In this document: piece after piece, positions 1 through 9,774 of the stretch
Layout of the letters: the number at the start of each line of letters is the position of its first letter
Position numbering within the stretch: position 1 is the stretch's first letter
Program-made: the position numbers and the translations under genes
The notes under the pieces: model-generated
What the model was told of the DNA's origin: nothing
Databases searched by the model: none
The model's input: only the letters and a program-made list of their open reading frames with translations
NCBI GenBank assembly: GCA_019677205.1
Contig: JAAMXY010000379.1
Coordinates: forward strand, 1-64,000
Direction of reading: 5' to 3'
DNA from: Pinguiococcus pyrenoidosus
Lineage: Eukaryota > Sar > Pinguiophyceae > Pinguiochrysidales > Pinguiochrysidaceae
Length of the DNA stretch: 64,000 nt

Positions 1-71
1 TCCTCGAGCCCATCGGCGAGATGGAGGACGACGTGCAGTCCGTCGACATGCTCACCATGAACCGCTTGTAG
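1..71 (+). CDS. C-terminal tail of an unidentified protein (partial)
   Basis: Reading from base 3 the plus strand is open to a TAG at 69-71 and encodes only 22 residues, ending DMLTMNRL. The gene enters from the left edge, so its start, family and exon structure are outside the window. The piece is acidic with a basic end and holds no recognisable domain. That it is coding is inferred from the clean frame and the TAG; the tail-to-tail position against the next gene (stop at 176) matches the arrangement elsewhere in the window. Confidence 0.4.
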   Translation, partial: LEPIGEMEDDVQSVDMLTMNRL

Positions 72-175
72 GCCAAGGGCATGGTGGCATTGCGATTAGC
101 GCTCCTGCGCCACAGGATTGAACGGCACTTCGGCTAGTTATTCAGTAGTAGCTCCAGAGGCATACCTCGGCTGAT

Positions 176-982
176 TTACAACTCGTCTTCGTCTGAGTCC
201 TCTAGGAGGTCCCTCTCCGGAAAGTCCCCACATCGTACGTTCCGAGGGCGAATGAAGCCTCCGTAGCGAGCTTCGCAGTCGAAGATGCGCTGTCCTTTCA
301 CCGTGCCGTCGCCCTTCCCCACAGGTTCATCAAAGCGGACGCCGGCCCAGTAGCCGTCCGCCAGGCCGTCCACCTTTCCCAGGTACTCCAGGACGCCTCG
401 GCGGCCTCCTGGGTCTACCTCGCACCGCTGCCCCAGCTCCAGCCCTTTCATGCACTCCTCCGACAGGTCTATGGGATCTACCGTTCTTGGGCCGCTCTTC
501 TGCTCCCACTCGGGCATCCAATCCGGGTTCGCCGCCTTCTTCTTGCGCACCCAGTCCCGAAGGGTGCCCTCGCGCTTGTCGTAGGCCTCCTCCGTCATGC
601 GATACTTCTCGATCATGGAGGTGTCCTCCAGGCCGCCACCCTTGCTCAGGCTGTGCGGATCCAAGTCGATCACGTGCAGCTCCATGCCGTGCTCAGGGGA
701 GTAGTAGCCAAGCATGCGCGTGTCGTCGTCCAGAAACGCGTAGTCCGTGCCACCCGAGCGCAGAATCAGACGCTGATACTGCTGCGGCGTGCCGCAGTGC
801 TGGTGCAGGCGCTGCTTCACTTCTGCGACGGAGCTGCTGCGGTCAAAGCGGATCTCCATGTGGGTCTGAGCCAAGTTGCTGTGCGTAATGTTCAGGCTCA
901 CAACATGAGCTGGAAGCCTCGCGTGCTCCTCGGAGTCCTTCGCCGTCACATAGTTTCGCAGTGCCGCCAAGTCCGCAGCCAT
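176..982 (-). CDS. TBCB: Tubulin-folding cofactor B
   Basis: Cytosolic tubulin chaperone that acts on alpha-tubulin with cofactor E in making and recycling tubulin dimers. Single exon, 268 aa; human TBCB is about 244 aa. A ubiquitin-like domain spans roughly residues 25-110 and is followed by a helical linker with RMTEEAYDKREGTLRDW, typical of the family. A CAP-Gly domain spans about 185-250 and includes GYWAGVRFDEPVGKGDG, the GKxDG signature that binds EEY/F-type tails. The protein ends in the acidic DSDEDEL, comparable to the acidic end of animal TBCB. I chose the ATG at 982 because it precedes the first conserved block; the frame extends upstream to 1165 but that part has no family match. 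Divergent from the BBS6-like gene, with 212 bp between start codons. Confidence 0.94.
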   Translation of the reverse strand: MAADLAALRNYVTAKDSEEHARLPAHVVSLNITHSNLAQTHMEIRFDRSSSVAEVKQRLHQHCGTPQQYQRLILRSGGTDYAFLDDDTRMLGYYSPEHGMELHVIDLDPHSLSKGGGLEDTSMIEKYRMTEEAYDKREGTLRDWVRKKKAANPDWMPEWEQKSGPRTVDPIDLSEECMKGLELGQRCEVDPGGRRGVLEYLGKVDGLADGYWAGVRFDEPVGKGDGTVKGQRIFDCEARYGGFIRPRNVRCGDFPERDLLEDSDEDEL

Positions 983-1108
983 GGTACCGTGGCCGAACGG
1001 TGAGAGCCGCGCGCCCGCCTTTTCTCTCTCTGCTTCGGAGAGAAACCCGAAACTCCTTCTCGATCGACGCAGATCGATACTGCGCGAATTTGAATTGCCA
1101 CCGAGCGG

Positions 1109-1121
1109 TTTTGGCGCCAAA
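1109..1121. promoter_or_regulatory. E2F-like palindrome between TBCB and BBS6
   Basis: TTTTGGCGCCAAA lies in the 212-bp divergent promoter, 127 bp from the TBCB start and 74 bp from the BBS6 start. The core TTTGGCGC matches the E2F/DP consensus TTTSSCGC on both strands. Binding is inferred only. Confidence 0.4.
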
Positions 1122-1194
1122 GCGGGAGGCGCTTCAGCAACGCAATGCGTGCGCCCCATCGCCATGACGTCGATCTGGAGTACTGGAGAGACGC

Positions 1195-3233
1195 ATGCGG
1201 AGGTCGGGACCGGCGTTTTCCTCCCTTGAGAGTCAGTTTACGGAGGGACGGACTGACAAGATTCTCGCCAAACTCGCAAAGATCCAACGCGTTGTGCGCC
1301 GGCTGGGAGGGGTCTTCCACTCATCTAGCGGTCCCCGGGGCCGGCCCAAAGTCGTGAGATCCAGTTCAGGGGGACTGGCGACCCTCACGAGCCAGAGTGC
1401 GCGTCTGTGGAGCGCACTATGCATCCCTGCCAAACCAGCGCTGCACCGGGTTGTCGCCCTTCTGCTCCAAAAAGTGCGTAAGCGGCAGTCGCAGCTGTAT
1501 CTCAAAGCGGAGCTTCATATGTCTTCTGCTCCCATCTAGGCCTCGGAGGCTTTGAGCGACGGCGGCTGCCTCGCGGTGGCCTTCACTTGCTTTCTCGTGG
1601 ACGCAGCGATCGAGCTGATTGGAACCAAGCGCGACGACTCCTGGCGTCTCCCCGTGGTTGTCAACGAGATCTCGCGCACCGCCCAGCGAGCGGATGAGAT
1701 TTTGGAACATGCCTTGGAAGGGCAGGTTGTGGGCAAACACAGCGAGCTCGTGAGGCTCAGAATCAGCTGGCGTGAGCCTTCGAGCATACTTCGGATCCTC
1801 ACGAGCATGATCGAGGCGAAACCTGTGGTAGGACTGCAGGGGTCCGACGCGGAGCTCTTCGCGACGCAAGTTCTTGAAGCCTTCTTGACGTCCCTGGCCG
1901 AAGACGGAGGCGGATTGCAGCCTCATATCCGCCTCCAGGAAGCCGCGGGCTGGCCGCCTTGGCATTCACGAGCGCTGCCGAATACTGTTTTGCTCAACGC
2001 ACCACAGTCAGGCACGCTTGACATGCCCCCTGAGCTGTTTGGGTACGCGGCTTGAGTACAAGAAGCCCTAGAAAAACCAAGAGCGCAAAATCCAATGTTC
2101 CCCTTTCCTTGTCTAGTGGCAACGCAAGGGTCGCGGTCTACGCGACGTCCCTCGGCATGCCGGCCGTGAGCGGAGTGCGCCGCACAGCCCTCGAGAGGAC
2201 GCCTAATGGGGGACCTGGCGAGGGACGGGAGGCGCTGCAGTTGCGATTGCAAGACGAGGCGAATGAGAAACTCTTCGAAAAGCTCACGGAAGTCTTCATG
2301 AGCAATCGGGTGCGTCTCGTGTGTGCGCAGAAGGTAAGCTTTGTGGTGCGCGTGTTTGCGCATTGTCGCGTTCGGCCTTGGAGAACCGTTGCTCTGCATT
2401 GACGCCTAGTCTCCTCGGTTTTTAATTCATGGTGTGCTGCCTTAGGTCATCCACCCTCGGCTGCGACGCCGCTTGAAGAGCGCTGGAATAGAGACCATCC
2501 ACCGCCTAAGCGCTCTTCACATCGGAGCTATGGCTCGCATCAGCGGCTCAACGGCGCTTCCCGACCCCTTCACTAGTTGCAGTGGGGTAGAAGAGCAGCT
2601 TGGCGTGTGTTCCGACATGTTTGGAACGTTAGAGAAGGTCTACGTCTTAGAACCGGGCGCGGAATCTGAGCAGGGCCGTCCATTGAAGTCGATGTGCTGG
2701 TGGAATCATCACCGTTGGTGCGACCGTTTCCTGGCGTTTGTTGGGCCTTCCTCAACAGGCTCCGGCGCAAGCAGAGTAGCTCCCGTAGCGACCCTCCTGG
2801 TCACGCACAACGACGAGACGGCTCTCAAGGAGCTGGCAGCCGTATCGCAGGTGAGTGGAAGGATTGGCACACGCTCTCCAAAGCAGAAAGGCTTGCTGAA
2901 GTTCTCGGCAACGCGACTTAGGCGATGACGAAGGTCCTTCAAGATCTGCTCTGCAGTCCATTTGCTCTGGAGGGCGGTGGTGCCTGGCAGAGACACCTGG
3001 CGAGAGAGCTGGAAGCGCAGGGCACGAGTCTACAGGCCAGAAGTCTAGAAGCCAGAGCAGCTCAGGCTTTTGTGGGAGCTCTGCGGAGGGCGTCGCCGAC
3101 GGCCAGAAAGAGCACGCTTGGTGTCCCCCTCGATGAGTATGCCAGCCGCCGGAAGGCGCTTCTACTGGGTACTGAAACTGCAATTGCGATTCTCCGCATC
3201 CGCGGGGTCGTAGACATGCCAAGCGAAACGTGA
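1195..3233 (+). CDS. MKKS: BBS6/MKKS-like chaperonin (five exons)
   Basis: Group II chaperonin-like protein; in animals BBS6 works with BBS10, BBS12 and CCT to assemble the BBSome, the ciliary cargo coat. Exons: 1195-1473, 1540-2042, 2117-2333, 2446-2850, 2922-3233, all joining in frame (phases 0, 2, 0, 0). The product is 571 aa, against about 570 for human MKKS. Visible matches are SSSGPRGRPK near the N-terminus (chaperonin GPxGR), SDGGCLAVAF, VCAQKVIHPRLRRRL followed by IETIHRLS, TLLVTHNDETALKEL, and SPFALEGGGAWQRHLA, the family's GGG block near the C-terminus. The first donor (GTGCGT) is the least certain splice site. The insertion around residues 325-350 could hide a further intron. Tail-to-tail with the first aminopeptidase gene. 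Confidence 0.82.
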
Positions 3234-3304
3234 AGGAAGCCAGCATCTCGATGGCGGAACATGAAATGCGAAAATGCGGGCTTGTTCGTTTTCAGCACAT
3301 TGGG

Positions 3305-3306
<2 letters not shown>

Positions 3307-3341
<35 letters not shown>
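3307..3341. repeat. (GA)n microsatellite
   Basis: About 17 uninterrupted GA units between the 3' ends of the BBS6-like and aminopeptidase genes. Confidence 0.95.
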
Positions 3342-3343
<2 letters not shown>

Positions 3344-3369
3344 TCCGGTGTACGCCGCCTTCCGCCCGC

Positions 3370-5196
3370 CTATTTGGAGAGGTCTTCAACCCACCGCACC
3401 AGCAGCTTCACGCCGTAGCCAGAGCCTGATCCCGTCTTGCCATTCCACACTGGGCCTGAAAAATCAAAGTGGGCCCAAGGCGTTGTCTTCACAAACTCTT
3501 TCAAGAACAGAGCAGCGGTGATTGCGCCCCCACCGCGACCTCCCACGTTCTTCAGGTCGGCGATCTTGGACTTGATGTCAGCTTCGTACTCTGGCGCCAG
3601 CGGCAGTCGCCACAGCTTCTCACCCGCGGATTTCGCTGCGCCCATGACCTCGGAGGCGATGTCCTCGGAGGACGCCCAGAATCCTGCGTACTGGGTGCCG
3701 AGGGCGATGGTGCACGCGCCAGTCAGCGTCGCCAAGTCCACGATACGATCTACTTCTAAGCCCTCTGCAAAGACGAGTGCATCTGCCAACGTAAGGCGCC
3801 CCTCGGCGTCTGTGTTGATGACTTCGATGGTCTTCCCGTTCGACGCCTGCAGGATATCCCCCGGCCGCATCGCCGTGTCGCTCACCATGTTCTCACAGGC
3901 AGCCACGATGAAGTGGACCTCGACATTCTTGGGCTTCAGCGTCCCAATGGCCCTTGCCGCTCCAAAAGTCGCACCGCTTCCGCCCATGTCCTTCTTCATG
4001 AGCTCGATGGTCGCCGCGCCAACCTTCAGGTTGTAACCGCCGGAGTCGAAGGTCAGTCCCTTGCCGACGATGGCAACCTTCGTTTTCGTCTCCCCCGATG
4101 GCTTGTAGCAGAGGTGAATGAACTTCGGTGGGTGCACCGCACCCTTGGCGACGCCGTAGTAGGCTCCCATCTTGCGCTTGAGGATCTCCTCCTTGTCAAA
4201 GATCTCGCATTCCAGCCCCAGCTCCTTCGCGAGGGATGCTGCCATTTCCGCCATCGACGTCGGCGTCAAAACGTTCGCGGGAGCAGAGACGAGATCCTTC
4301 GCAAGCTGGACTCCGCTCCAGATAGCCTTGGCGCGTTGGATCTCCTCCTCGTGGCCCCCAAGCAGCGCGATGCTCTCGAGCTTGGGCGCTTTCTTCGCCG
4401 CCTTGGACGACTTGAAGCGACTATCCTTGTACATCGCCCCGAGCAGTCCCATCACCAGGTCCTGAGAGGGCGCCTCGGCCGTCGTGCCGGCTTCCCCCAC
4501 GGCGGGCATGACCACGCCGACCTTCTGCGCCTTCTGCTGAGCGCTGAAGCTGGCCACGTACGCACCAAACTTCTGCATGGCCTCCGCGCCGCACTTGTCC
4601 CCCGGCTGGCCCAGCCCGTAGAGCACAACCTTCTTGGAGGCGTGGCCGCGCGGGGCCCGAGCCCACACCGTGCTGCCCGCCCGCGCCTTCCACTCCATCT
4701 CGTCCACGACGTCGCTCAGCAGCCCCTCCAGGCGCCGATCGACGAGTTGGGCCACGGAGCCGTCCGGCAGCACGAAGCCCGCGCTTCTCGCCGCGTTGCT
4801 TGCCTCCTCTTCCCCTCCGTTCTCTTCGTCGTCGTCCTCGGTCTCGGCGTCGGCGGACGCCGAGGAAGTCTCTCTGGGCTCCGCGAACACCGGCACGAAC
4901 AGCACGTCTCCGCTCCAGTCTTCCACGGTGGAGCTGTCCGCGGCGATGGCCAGCTTGTCGATGTGCTTCTCCTCGGCGAAAAGGGGCAGCGACGAGTCCA
5001 GCTCCGCGCCGCGGATGGCGGAGAGGCTGAGGCCTCTCTGCCGAGGCGTCGAGAAGGCTCCGGAAGACAGCGCAGCGGCGGGATACAGCGGCAGCAGGCG
5101 CCGGACGCCCACGCCGCCGATGCTCCACGCGCCCCCCCGGCGAAGCAGCTTGAGCATGACGAGCGACACGGCCAAGAGCCCGGATCTGGCGCGCAT
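3370..5196 (-). CDS. LAP: M17 leucyl aminopeptidase, copy 1
   Basis: Zinc/manganese metallopeptidase that removes N-terminal residues from peptides. Single exon, 608 aa from the ATG at 5196, which starts a hydrophobic presequence; the frame continues further upstream without family similarity. The C-terminal catalytic domain has every M17 landmark: VGKGLTFDSGGYNLK (metal-binding Lys and Asp), KKDMGGSGATFGAA (Asp ligand), and NTDAEGRL around residues 460-467 (Asp and Glu ligands plus catalytic Arg). The first 60 residues are basic and hydrophobic and include SSGAFSTP, so plastid or mitochondrial import is likely. An acidic run (EDDDEENGGEEE) sits in the N-terminal domain. Copy 2 lies 375 bp upstream on the same strand and is very similar, so this is a tandem duplication. 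Confidence 0.95.
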   Translation of the reverse strand: MRARSGLLAVSLVMLKLLRRGGAWSIGGVGVRRLLPLYPAAALSSGAFSTPRQRGLSLSAIRGAELDSSLPLFAEEKHIDKLAIAADSSTVEDWSGDVLFVPVFAEPRETSSASADAETEDDDEENGGEEEASNAARSAGFVLPDGSVAQLVDRRLEGLLSDVVDEMEWKARAGSTVWARAPRGHASKKVVLYGLGQPGDKCGAEAMQKFGAYVASFSAQQKAQKVGVVMPAVGEAGTTAEAPSQDLVMGLLGAMYKDSRFKSSKAAKKAPKLESIALLGGHEEEIQRAKAIWSGVQLAKDLVSAPANVLTPTSMAEMAASLAKELGLECEIFDKEEILKRKMGAYYGVAKGAVHPPKFIHLCYKPSGETKTKVAIVGKGLTFDSGGYNLKVGAATIELMKKDMGGSGATFGAARAIGTLKPKNVEVHFIVAACENMVSDTAMRPGDILQASNGKTIEVINTDAEGRLTLADALVFAEGLEVDRIVDLATLTGACTIALGTQYAGFWASSEDIASEVMGAAKSAGEKLWRLPLAPEYEADIKSKIADLKNVGGRGGGAITAALFLKEFVKTTPWAHFDFSGPVWNGKTGSGSGYGVKLLVRWVEDLSK

Positions 5197-5571
5197 GGTC
5201 GCGTTCGAGAGGCGGCGGATCTTCAGACGTCGGACGCCCCGGGGGGCATGCGGGCGCATGCTCCTCACGTGGAGAAGTTCAACTGTTGCTCGAGCCGCGT
5301 CGCTCTCCCACGATCCTGCTCCTCTTCGGAATGTACTGCCCACCTCAGCATCGCGTTGTGGCGGATCCTGGTCAAAGGCAGAAGTTGTGACGCTGCGGCT
5401 GTTGAGCGGCCGGCTTGTGGCCGTGCCCAAGCGAAGGGGATGTGGCATCTGCGAGCCGTGCGCCGAAGGCAAAGATATGACCGATGCCCTGCTATTTCTT
5501 CTGGCCTGCTATGGAAGATTGTTCATAGCTCACAATGTGCGCCACGCTCAGCTTCGATTCACACGTTTTCT
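5197..5571. other. Spacer between tandem aminopeptidases
   Basis: This 375-bp spacer must hold the promoter of copy 1 and the 3' end of copy 2. No separate gene or RNA is visible. Confidence 0.6.
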
Positions 5572-7362
5572 TCATGCTGCCAGCCCCTCCACCCACTTCA
5601 CCAACGTCTTGACACCATACCCCGTGGCGGTCGACGCCTTGTTGTCCCACACCGGCCCCGCCATGTCGATGTGAGCCCACGGCGTCTTCTTCACGAACTC
5701 CTTGAGGAAGAGCGCCGCTGTGATTGAGCTGCCCGCACGGCCTCCGACGTTCTTCAGATCGGCGATTTTGGACTTGAGCTCTGCTCCGTACTCCGAGACC
5801 AGTGGCATGCGCCACATCTTCTCTCCCGTGAGCTTCGAGGCTGCTTCCAGCTCGCTGGCAAGCTCGTCGTCCGGACTCCACATGCCAGCGTAGTCGTTGC
5901 CCAAGGCAATGATGCAGGCACCAGTCAGGGTTGCTAGATCAACGATGCGGTCCACTCCAAGCTTCTCCGCAAAGATCAGGGCGTCCGCCAGCGTGAGGCG
6001 CCCTTCCGCGTCGGTGTTGATAACCTCGATGGTCTTCCCGTTCGAGGCGGTCAGGATGTCACCTGGGCGCATGGCAGTGTCGCTCACCATGTTCTCACAG
6101 GCAGCGACGATGAAGTGGACCTCGATGTTCTGGGGCTTGAGGCCTCCGATGGCCTTGGCAGCACCGAAGGTCGCCGCACTTCCGCCCATGTCAAACTTCA
6201 TGAGCTCGATCATGGAAGCGCCGACCTTGAGGTTGTAGCCTCCGGAGTCGAAGGTGAGGCCCTTCCCGATGATGCACACCTTCTTCGTCACCTCGCCTTC
6301 CGGCTTGTAGCAGAGGTGGATAAACTTGGGGGGATGGACGGCGCCCTTGGCCACTCCGTAGTAGGCACCCATCTTCCGGGCCAGGATCTCGTCCTTGTCA
6401 AAGATCTCGCACTCCAGCCCGAGGTCGCTTGCTAGCTTCTCCGCCATCCCCGCCATGGTGGTTGGCGTCACCACATTTGCCGGCGCAGACACGAGATCCC
6501 GCGCCAGCTGCACGCCACCCCATAGGGTCTCGCCCTGCTGGATCTGCTCGGCGTCGCCGCCCAGAAACTCGACGCTCTGCAGCTTCGGCGCTTTCTTGGC
6601 GGCCTTGGAGCTCTTGTAGCGGATGTCGCTGTAGAAGCCATTCAGCAGGCCCATGGTGACGTCCGCCGACGGCGTGGTCGAGCTGGTGCCCTCGTCGCCG
6701 GCGACCGGCGTCGCAATGGCGACCTTCTGTGCCTTTTCCGACTTGCTGAAGGTTGCGACATGCTTGCCAAACGCTTGCAGCGCTTCTCCGTTGCACTTCT
6801 CTCCCGCTGGGCCCATCCCGTAGAGGACGATCTTGGTGAACGGAGAGTCACTTGGGCACCGCGTCCACGCCGTGGAGCCGGCCTTGGGCTGGAACTCCGC
6901 TTCGGCAATGACGGTGCTGAGGAGACCTCCAAGGTTGGCGTCGATGGTGGCCACGAGCGAGCCCTCAGGAGGCTGATACGGCGTGACATCCTCCGCGTCC
7001 TCCTCTTCGGCCTTGGTCTCCGCAGCTGCCTCGGGAGCGGCGTCAAACACCGGAACGAACAGGATATCCCCCTCCCACTGCGCCGGAGCGGCGGAACTGG
7101 CGGACAGCTCCGGCGACGGAGTGCTGTCCGCGAACATGGGCAGGTCCACGTCCAGCTCGGTGCTCTCGATGGTGGCCATCTGGCGCGTCTGCCCGCCGCG
7201 GAAGCTCCGCTGAGCCGCGAAAGCTCCGGCCGGAGCGGCGCGAGCGGCGCCGTGCGCCAGCACCGGCCACGCCGCGCGCGCAAAGCCCAGGCGTCGGAGG
7301 CCGAGACAGCCTCGGGCCGCAAGCATCGACATCAGGGTCATCACGGTCGCTTGGTGGCGCAT
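5572..7362 (-). CDS. LAP: M17 leucyl aminopeptidase, copy 2
   Basis: Second member of the tandem M17 pair; single exon, 596 aa, ATG at 7362. Same catalytic blocks as copy 1: GKGLTFDSGGYNLK, MKFDMGGSAATFGAA, and NTDAEGRL near residues 448-455. Near-identical stretches run from VSAPANV to the C-terminus, which ends GYGVKTLVKWVEGL. The N-terminal 70 residues are Ala/Arg-rich, differ from those of copy 1 and include GAFAAQR, so the two copies may go to different compartments. The N-terminal non-catalytic domain is more divergent than the catalytic one, as is usual in M17 enzymes. Divergent from the next gene, with 383 bp between start codons. Confidence 0.95.
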   Translation of the reverse strand: MRHQATVMTLMSMLAARGCLGLRRLGFARAAWPVLAHGAARAAPAGAFAAQRSFRGGQTRQMATIESTELDVDLPMFADSTPSPELSASSAAPAQWEGDILFVPVFDAAPEAAAETKAEEEDAEDVTPYQPPEGSLVATIDANLGGLLSTVIAEAEFQPKAGSTAWTRCPSDSPFTKIVLYGMGPAGEKCNGEALQAFGKHVATFSKSEKAQKVAIATPVAGDEGTSSTTPSADVTMGLLNGFYSDIRYKSSKAAKKAPKLQSVEFLGGDAEQIQQGETLWGGVQLARDLVSAPANVVTPTTMAGMAEKLASDLGLECEIFDKDEILARKMGAYYGVAKGAVHPPKFIHLCYKPEGEVTKKVCIIGKGLTFDSGGYNLKVGASMIELMKFDMGGSAATFGAAKAIGGLKPQNIEVHFIVAACENMVSDTAMRPGDILTASNGKTIEVINTDAEGRLTLADALIFAEKLGVDRIVDLATLTGACIIALGNDYAGMWSPDDELASELEAASKLTGEKMWRMPLVSEYGAELKSKIADLKNVGGRAGSSITAALFLKEFVKKTPWAHIDMAGPVWDNKASTATGYGVKTLVKWVEGLAA

Positions 7363-7745
7363 TTTCGGGGGGGAGGTACAGCCACTTCGGCGTTGTCGTG
7401 GCGCGCGGATCCTCTCCAGCTGGTACTTCCGGCGGGTACTGCGCCGGCCGAGTGATCAAGACAAGAGCTCATCTGACGTCACATCGAACTTGAAGAGCGC
7501 GAAGGATGATTTTTGCAACGCCCTCGAATCGCTATCGTTTTGGAGCATGTCATATCGATTTGGAAGTAGTAGCGGAGGATTCAGCTGCGAAATGGAGCAG
7601 CGTTGGATCAGGTTGGGGCAGTTGTGACCGGCGGAAGGCGGAAGGCGGAAGGCGGAAAGTGGGAAGTGGGAAGGCAGGAGGCAGAACATAACACGTACGC
7701 GTGGACAGTGGAGACGTGTGGCAAAGGCCAAGTGGTGCGGGCAGC
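7363..7745. promoter_or_regulatory. Divergent promoter with GGCGGAA repeats
   Basis: Region between two diverging starts. At about 7625-7660 there are four tandem GGCGGAA units followed by related GTGGGAA units. No TATA box stands out. Confidence 0.35.
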
Positions 7746-9204
7746 ATGGCACCGAAGCGCAAGAACAAACGAAAGGCGGCGGTGGAGGCCGACCAGCCTG
7801 AGACGAAGCGGTCAAGCGTGAAAGACGAAGAGAACCACGATGACGAAGTTCCGGCTCCGTCAAGACGCTCCAAGCGGGCGAGGAAAGCTGTGAACTACAA
7901 GGAGCCCACCGAGTCCTTGGCTGGCCTGAAGGCGCCAGCTCTGGAAGACGAGGCTTCGGAAGAAGCTTTCGCCGAAGAAGAAGAAGGAGAAGAAGGTGCC
8001 AAGATGTGTTGCGGTGCCTTTCGCTGCACCTTCGCAAAGATCATCCACGCCTCTCTGCAGGAAGTCTCACCGTAAGAGAGTACCGCAGTCGCCTGGTCAA
8101 GCACGACAAGGAGTTGTACAAGGACCCTCCGGTTCTTCCCATCCTGAACGTTGAGATACTGCCGCCATGCGAGGAACCTGTCACACGGCACGCGAAAACG
8201 AGGGTGTTCATGTTGTACGTTGGAACGTCCCGTTGCCTTTTCCTCGTGCAGCTGCGATGATAAGCTGTGGCTTAATGTGCATGCCACGATTGGTGCTTTC
8301 CTGTAGCCCAGATCATCCGGAGTTCCGCCCGAACCTTTCCCCGGAAGAGGTGCTACGCCGCGGCTCCTTCGGCGGGACGTACTTCCGACCAATCCATTCG
8401 GCAGTCGTTGGTCGGCGGATTGCGTCTTCCGAAGCTCTGCAGTGCATGCCGGCAGAATGGATCGCCGGTAGGCCTGCGTGGCTTTCACGCATATGACGAA
8501 GTGTCGGAGGCTCAAAAGGACGTTTGAAGCAGGTCTTGACAAGAAGAGATTTCTCACCTCCCTGGACTACGACACCTCGGTCAACACCTATGGTGTCAAG
8601 TGCGGTGGCTCCTTGGGCATGTGGGAAAGCAGGTGAGTGGAAATCGCTAGAAAGAGTTCTGGAGAGCACGCAAGGAGGCTCATTCTCGTGTGTGTGTCTC
8701 TCTCTCTCTGTGTGTGTGTCCCTGTGCGTGTGTTTTCGTGTTTGTGGCAGTGGCTGGATCAGCGACGACTCCCCCTACGGCTGGTTCATGTGGTACTGCA
8801 AATTTTTCCAAGGTACGCTGTGCTTCACTGTCGTAGCACTCCAAGCAAGCTGCACCCTGCATGGGCAGCACGATAACAAAACCACCGGGGACAGGTCGGA
8901 GGACGTCCGACGATGATCGACAGATCAGCCGAGCCCTAGGCGTCATGGGCCCGAAAGGACGCTTCCGCAGGATGCTGATGAACAAGGTCATCAGTGCAAA
9001 GACAGTCTTTGATGATGCGTAAGTGGGAGTTCTTCTGTATGAGCAATGGTGTCATGTGGGCCTGCTGATCTGCATCTTACGAACGAGCTTCCGAACCTCA
9101 GGACCATATCCCCGGTGCAGCGGCAAAACCTACAGCACTGGGCGTATGAGCTGACGGAAGCCGACCTGAAGTCGTACATGAAGGAGAAAGGGATTCGCTT
9201 CTAG
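7746..9204 (+). CDS. Conserved protein with GWF-x-WYC and RQI motifs (seven exons)
   Basis: Exons: 7746-7995, 8061-8214, 8307-8467, 8533-8632, 8751-8812, 8895-9018, 9102-9204; all junctions keep frame and give 317 aa. The N-terminal 80 residues are Lys/Arg- and Glu-rich (MAPKRKNKRK start, then RRSKRARK), which suggests nuclear location. The rest is a conserved domain with HPEFRPNLSPEEVLR, GSFGGTYFRPIHSAV, GWISDDSPYGWFMWYCKFF, DDDRQISRALGVMGPKGRF and ISPVQRQNLQHWAYELT. I recognise this block pattern from proteins of unknown function in plants, algae and bacteria (possibly DUF4385, not verified) but know no established activity. Intron 4 (8633-8750) contains a TG/TC microsatellite. Product and exons well supported, function unknown. 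Confidence 0.8.
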
Positions 9205-9774
9205 CGGTGGCGTCAGCTTACGCCAGCCTTTTGACCCCCGCCGCTTTGGAAGCCCCGGCTGCCCACGACCGTTTTGCAGCCTGTCGAAGGAAACGGAGCC
9301 TTCGCTTTCACGGGTGTCGAGCGAACGAAAGACTGCATGGTCGGCTTCAACACAGAGGCCAAGGTGTTGATCCGTGGTCTTCTTGTAAGGGATACAATCG
9401 AAATCCTACGTTGTTTCGTTGACTGAATAATACCAGTCGGGATTGATTGAGCAGCAGCAGCCGCCGCAGCAGCAGCAGCAGCGGCGGCAGCAGCGGCGGC
9501 AAGGTCACTTTCCCATTTACATGACATCCCCGCGATCGCTCATTCTCTTCAGACAGCGCTCGTGCGCAAACTCACATCAAGACTCCTCGAGATCCCTCTT
9601 TCCAGGAAACGATAATATACACGCCTCGTCGTAAGTTGCCGGCTCCGTCACCCCTCCAGAATCTACATGATCGTCCCCCGGTCGCATTTCTCATGCAACC
9701 TTCCCTTATGATGTGGGTACCGCTTGCGCGCATAGCAGCATTCAAGGCTTTCTACTTGCGGCCGGGCTCGTGCT
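9205..9774. other. 3' region with CAG/CGG repeat
   Basis: Space between two converging genes. Bases 9451-9501 are a mixed CAG/CGG trinucleotide repeat. A frame at about 9231-9423 reads PVEGNGAFAFTG and onward, but an in-frame TGA precedes it and no start was found, so I do not call a gene. Confidence 0.4.
9451..9501. repeat. CAG/CGG trinucleotide repeat
   Basis: Interspersed CAG and CGG units in the intergenic region; on the minus strand they would read as poly-Ala. Confidence 0.85.

Noticed and set aside
1417-2399. Overlapping minus-strand frames of 158-182 codons
   Set aside because: They lie opposite the BBS6 exons, which splice into a full-length protein with family motifs.
3913-5727. 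604-codon open frame on the plus strand
   Set aside because: Antisense to both aminopeptidase genes; high GC suppresses stops. No domain, whereas the minus strand has full M17 motifs.
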